Shown here in pieces: positions 20,056 to 22,674 of a DNA stretch of 22,674 nucleotides. Both the position numbers and the translations under genes were made by a program. The DNA is taken from positions 1-22,674 of IMG/VR virus record IMGVR_UViG_3300032562_000188; one strand, 5' to 3'. Positions within the stretch are counted from its first letter, which is position 1. Each line of letters starts with the position of its first letter. Below the pieces are notes generated by a model, which saw nothing but the letters and a program-made list of their open reading frames with translations, had not been told where the DNA came from and made no database searches. The stretch is from a virus.

Positions 20056-21287
20056 GCAAAGTTCCTCCCTGCAACTGGCGGTCCATCCTTGACTGCGACC
20101 AGGTTAGCGCAAACGTAGGAGATGTTGTGGGATTCATGCCAGTCGGAGGGGTAAAAGGTGTGGAGTCGTGAAATCTTGAAGTCAGTCTCAATCCGTGGGA
20201 CGTACTTCCGCATGTTCTCATCGGTGTAGTACCAAAAAGAATTCTCGTTCCAGTACGAAACATGAGTCGGGTCTTGAAACGCACCCCTGCCATCCGTCGA
20301 TGGGGTCAGGCTCAGGATCATCCCTCCGTGGGCAAGTACCCGGTATAGCTCGTTCATCAAGCCGATCTTGTCGGGGATATGTTCAAAAAAATCCACGGCC
20401 CGGATGACGCCTACGGAGTTGTCGGGGTACGGCAGACCTTCGCTGATATCACATTTCATATCAACGTCGCCCTGGATGTCCACGGAAATGTAGCCAGGAG
20501 GCGAGTTGTGCGCCCCGCCGAGGTCAAGCGCCAGCAGGTTCTCACACTTGGCCCAGGCTAAAGCGTTGGCTTGGACGTTCTGATCGTAGAGTTCCACGGT
20601 CTTGCGTTGGATTCTCAGGTTTTTCTCAGGATCGGTCTGCGTGTTGTGTTCGTGAATCCGTTGCTTGTAAAGCAATCGGTTGAGTTGCAGGAACGGACCG
20701 TGCTGGTAAAGCCGGTTCATCAGGTCTTGATCGTCGCATATGTCTAACGTCCCGTCATAGCCCCCTACAGCGTCGTATGCGGCCCGCAAAAAGGCTCTGG
20801 GGTGGTTGGGTGCATACCATATATACGACACGTTAGAAGGCAAAGGAGCGAATGAACGGGCTTCGAGGTAGCCATCGTCGGTTTTGTTGTAGGTCCAGCC
20901 GTGGGTGGAATCGAACAGGTCCAGGTTCGGAGAGCCATCCCCATCCATCTGAGCCGTGTTCCCATATACGAAGATAACTTCGGGTTTCTCGTCAAAGGCC
21001 CTGACGATTTCTTCTAAGGCGTTGGGTTCAAGGGTATCGTCGTGGTCCAATTCAACCAGGATGCGCCCTTCAGATGCGGCGACAGCTTCACGCTTCAAGG
21101 CCCCGATGTTCAGTTCCTTGGATTCGTGGACCCACACCCGCTCATCGTTGGGCTTAGCCCACTTCGCCCCTTGGTTCAGCAAGACGACCCATTCCCAGTT
21201 CTCGTAGGTCTGAGCTTTCAGGGACGCGTAACAGTCGTCGAGCCATTCAGGATTGTGTGAGGGGGTAAAGACCGATACAAACGGCAT
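20052..21287 (-). CDS. Glycosyltransferase family 2 - SAM methyltransferase fusion
   Basis: 411 residues from the ATG at 21287 (GGGG upstream). Residues 1 to about 235 form a GT-A fold: VSVFTPSHN start, a Rossmann-like strand WVVLLNQ, the metal- and nucleotide-binding ELDHDD (79-84), and ICDDQDLMNRLY (183-194) as the catalytic-base region. Residues about 250-400 form a class I methyltransferase: LLALDLGGA (251-259), YISVDIQG (266-273), FFEHIPD (300-306), ELYRVLAHGGMILSLTP (313-329). Such fusions suggest that a transferred sugar is then methylated, or that two steps on one glycan are linked. Targets could be virion or host surface glycans. It lies between lysis-type membrane proteins and the papain-fold enzyme. 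Confidence 0.85.
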   Translation of the reverse strand: MPFVSVFTPSHNPEWLDDCYASLKAQTYENWEWVVLLNQGAKWAKPNDERVWVHESKELNIGALKREAVAASEGRILVELDHDDTLEPNALEEIVRAFDEKPEVIFVYGNTAQMDGDGSPNLDLFDSTHGWTYNKTDDGYLEARSFAPLPSNVSYIWYAPNHPRAFLRAAYDAVGGYDGTLDICDDQDLMNRLYQHGPFLQLNRLLYKQRIHEHNTQTDPEKNLRIQRKTVELYDQNVQANALAWAKCENLLALDLGGAHNSPPGYISVDIQGDVDMKCDISEGLPYPDNSVGVIRAVDFFEHIPDKIGLMNELYRVLAHGGMILSLTPSTDGRGAFQDPTHVSYWNENSFWYYTDENMRKYVPRIETDFKISRLHTFYPSDWHESHNISYVCANLVAVKDGPPVAGRNFA

Positions 21288-21298
21288 AGCCCCACAGT

Positions 21299-21715
21299 TT
21301 ACCTCGTTCTGCCGATTCTCCTGATTTCGTTCTGGCGTTGTGCTTCTTTCCATACCCGGAGCATAGCCACCTCTAACTCCATTGCACGGATGCGAGCGTC
21401 ACGTTCGGCGTCCTCGGCTTCTTCTTCTTCGTTGTCAATTCTTTGGCTGAGGATAGTGGCGTGGCGGGTTACGAAAAACCCTGTAACCAAAATCGGGATG
21501 ATACCCAGCCACCCCCAAGCGCCGTAGTTCGTAGTCAATCGAGTAGCCGCCACCGACAGGATAGTGATTTTTGCTAGATCGCCCACGGCATCCATGAGTC
21601 CAGCCAGGTTGCCACGGCCTGAGTTGATCGCCCGCACCAGGACGGTACCAACCCCGTCCATTACGGCCATTCCGATAGAGCCAACTACGGCGTAGAGGAT
21701 GATTGCCCATGTCAC
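21299..21715 (-). CDS. Membrane protein with cytoplasmic-type coiled-coil tail (lysis block)
   Basis: 138 residues from a GTG at 21715 that overlaps the preceding stop (GTGA). Hydrophobic segments at about 3-26 (WAIILYAVVGSIGMAVMDGVG) and 68-84 (WGWLGIIPILVTGFFVT) flank an amphipathic middle. The last 50 residues are charged and helical, with an acidic run (NEEEEAEDAERDAR). Two spans plus a charged tail is holin-like in layout, but so are other phage membrane proteins. Three such proteins in a row follow the endolysin. Confidence 0.7.
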   Translation of the reverse strand: MTWAIILYAVVGSIGMAVMDGVGTVLVRAINSGRGNLAGLMDAVGDLAKITILSVAATRLTTNYGAWGWLGIIPILVTGFFVTRHATILSQRIDNEEEEAEDAERDARIRAMELEVAMLRVWKEAQRQNEIRRIGRTR

Positions 21716-22077
21716 TTTCCGTGTACGTCCTTCAAAATGTGGCGAACGTCCTCAAGGATTTCACCATCTTCTTCGAGTTCCTGCTTTTGCGCCTCAGCGA
21801 TCTTCTTGATTTCCAAAGCGAGCTTCCGAATCTCTGCGGCGGTAGCGGCACCGCTCTGAGCAAGTGCAGGCTGAGTCACCGCCGAGTAGACCGTAAGGAA
21901 AACGAGCAACCAGAACCAGTGGGGGTCAAGATTCGGCCATACAATTTCGACAGCCACAATCACAATACAAGCGACGAGGGTTTGCCATACGCCTGCGCCA
22001 GAACTGAACCACTTGTCAAAACGGTAGAGAAGTCTGTCGCTCCATTTTTGCTTCTGCCTTTTCTTGTGGCGGGACAT
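21712..22077 (-). CDS. Two-span membrane protein with coiled-coil tail (lysis block)
   Basis: 121 residues. A very basic N-terminus (MSRHKKRQKQK) precedes two hydrophobic spans, about 30-48 (VWQTLVACIVIVAVEIVWP) and 52-72 (HWFWLLVFLTVYSAVTQ). A helical charged tail starts about residue 80 (EIRKLALEIKKIAEAQKQELEEDG). The basic start predicts the N-terminus inside. The start overlaps the previous stop as TAATG. It is the second of three small membrane proteins after the endolysin and a holin or holin-partner candidate. Confidence 0.75.
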   Translation of the reverse strand: MSRHKKRQKQKWSDRLLYRFDKWFSSGAGVWQTLVACIVIVAVEIVWPNLDPHWFWLLVFLTVYSAVTQPALAQSGAATAAEIRKLALEIKKIAEAQKQELEEDGEILEDVRHILKDVHGK

Positions 22078-22400
22078 TAGACCAAGCCTTCGTGCGCACC
22101 GAGATGGCGTTCGAGTTTCAAGCCAATCTCGTCCATGTCCTCCCTGATGGTGTCTAGTTCAGCCTTGATGTCTTTCTGCCTTTCACCGATATTTTGTAAC
22201 TTGGTTTCGATTCGGTTGACCGCATCTGCCATGCTTGATCCACCGTTGGGCGTGACTGCGCTTCTGACGGTAGTGATCCTTTCTTCAACGCTTCTAACAA
22301 TCTGATTGTGTCCCCACCGAAGAACGGCAACGATGAACCCCGCGACAAATCCTGCACTAGCAAGCAGGCCAAGCCAGAAGTTCCACGAAGAAGCAGGCAT
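22077..22400 (-). CDS. Small membrane coiled-coil protein, holin-like (DUF2746-like layout)
   Basis: 107 residues from the ATG at 22400, which overlaps the endolysin stop (TAATG). One hydrophobic span covers about 7-28 (NFWLGLLASAGFVAGFIVAV). A basic, Val-rich stretch and a flexible TPNGGSSMADAVNRIE segment (50-65) come next, then a coiled coil to the C-terminus. A single N-terminal span, a Gly/Ser-rich turn followed by DAVNRIE and a helical tail resemble the small actinophage membrane proteins encoded after lysin genes. Holin function is inferred from layout and position. Confidence 0.75.
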   Translation of the reverse strand: MPASSWNFWLGLLASAGFVAGFIVAVLRWGHNQIVRSVEERITTVRSAVTPNGGSSMADAVNRIETKLQNIGERQKDIKAELDTIREDMDEIGLKLERHLGAHEGLV

Positions 22401-22674
22401 TACACGCCAAGCAGCAGGCTCCAAGTGTTCGGACCGACAACGCCATCGACGCCACCAGCAACCTTGAAGAAGGCTTGAGCGTTCTTGACAGCAAGCGTCG
22501 TCGCAGGACCGAATACACCGTCAACGGTGAGGGCCTGACCGAACTTGTCCTTGAGCAATGATTGAACCGACTTGACATGACCGTGATCGGTGCTACCGGC
22601 TGAAATGGTTGGGAGTTGCACATCGCCTCCTGTGGCTTGTGGGGTTGCTGGGGTTGGGACTGAACCGGCTGCGG
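22400..22674 (-). CDS. Endolysin, C-terminal peptidoglycan-binding domain (partial; N-terminus off the window)
   Basis: The frame is open to the right edge: 91 codons to the stop. A GTG at 22621 could serve as a start, but the frame continues upstream as an Ala/Pro/Thr/Gly linker (AAGSVPTPATPQATGG), typical between catalytic and binding domains, so I read it as one cut protein. The rest is a PGBD-1-type domain with two half-repeats: VKSVQSLLKDKFGQALTVDG, VFGPATTLAVKNAQ, then VDGVVGPNTWSLLLGV; the D-G-x-x-G-P-x-T pattern is characteristic. It anchors the enzyme on cell-wall peptidoglycan. The catalytic domain cannot be seen. The stop overlaps the start of the holin-like gene. Confidence 0.85.
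   Translation of the reverse strand, partial: AAGSVPTPATPQATGGDVQLPTISAGSTDHGHVKSVQSLLKDKFGQALTVDGVFGPATTLAVKNAQAFFKVAGGVDGVVGPNTWSLLLGV

Overview
This window is a segment of a tailed double-stranded DNA phage (Caudoviricetes), free or prophage. An actinobacterial host is likely. The evidence for that is a WhiB-family Fe-S regulator, a resuscitation-promoting-factor (Rpf)-like muralytic domain, small membrane coiled-coil proteins of the actinophage lysis type, DnaA-box-like sites of the TTGTCCACA form and LexA-box-like sites fitting CGAACrnryGTTCG. Every gene I can support lies on the minus strand, so transcription runs from high to low coordinates. Neighbours are packed tightly, mostly with ATGA, GTGA, TGATG or TAATG stop/start overlaps. 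Both ends are cut: the left end lies inside a very large virion protein and the right end inside an endolysin. No integrase, polymerase, helicase, major capsid or tail gene is visible.

In transcription order: (1) 22.7-19.5 kb is a lysis and envelope block: endolysin C-terminus with a peptidoglycan-binding domain, three small membrane proteins with coiled-coil tails, a glycosyltransferase-methyltransferase fusion, a YiiX/NlpC-P60-like papain-fold protein and a metallophosphoesterase. (2) 18.7-12.2 kb is a nucleic-acid and regulation block: RecB/Cas4-like exonuclease with a putative ssDNA-annealing protein, a winged-helix protein, WhiB, an Rpf-like protein, several small zinc-finger or Cys-rich proteins, a left-handed beta-helix repeat protein, a DPPY methyltransferase, an HNH endonuclease and a Holliday-junction-resolvase-like nuclease. 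It ends at a clear rho-independent terminator near 12.1 kb. Two genes in this block carry nearly identical promoter/leader cassettes. (3) 11.8-9.8 kb is a visibly more GC-rich cargo cassette: zinc-ribbon amidoligase, class II glutamine amidotransferase and a small membrane protein, preceded by a LexA-box-like operator. (4) 9.8-9.1 kb is non-coding and may hold an origin or control region: an iteron-like repeat pair, an inverted repeat, three DnaA-box-like sites and two LexA-box-like sites. (5) 9.1-8.2 kb has five very small membrane or Cys-rich proteins. (6) 8.1-1 is the packaging and head block: large terminase with an N-terminal helix-turn-helix, portal, a Pro-rich protein and an open frame of more than 1270 codons.

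The most interesting part is the amidoligase + amidotransferase + membrane-protein cassette. All three are coupled by overlapping reading frames, their composition differs from the flanks, and the upstream operator-like site is identical over 17 bp to one in the origin-like region. I infer that this cassette makes or transfers an amide-linked modification, perhaps on host cell-wall peptide or a protein, possibly under SOS-type control. Neither its chemistry nor its regulation has been demonstrated here.
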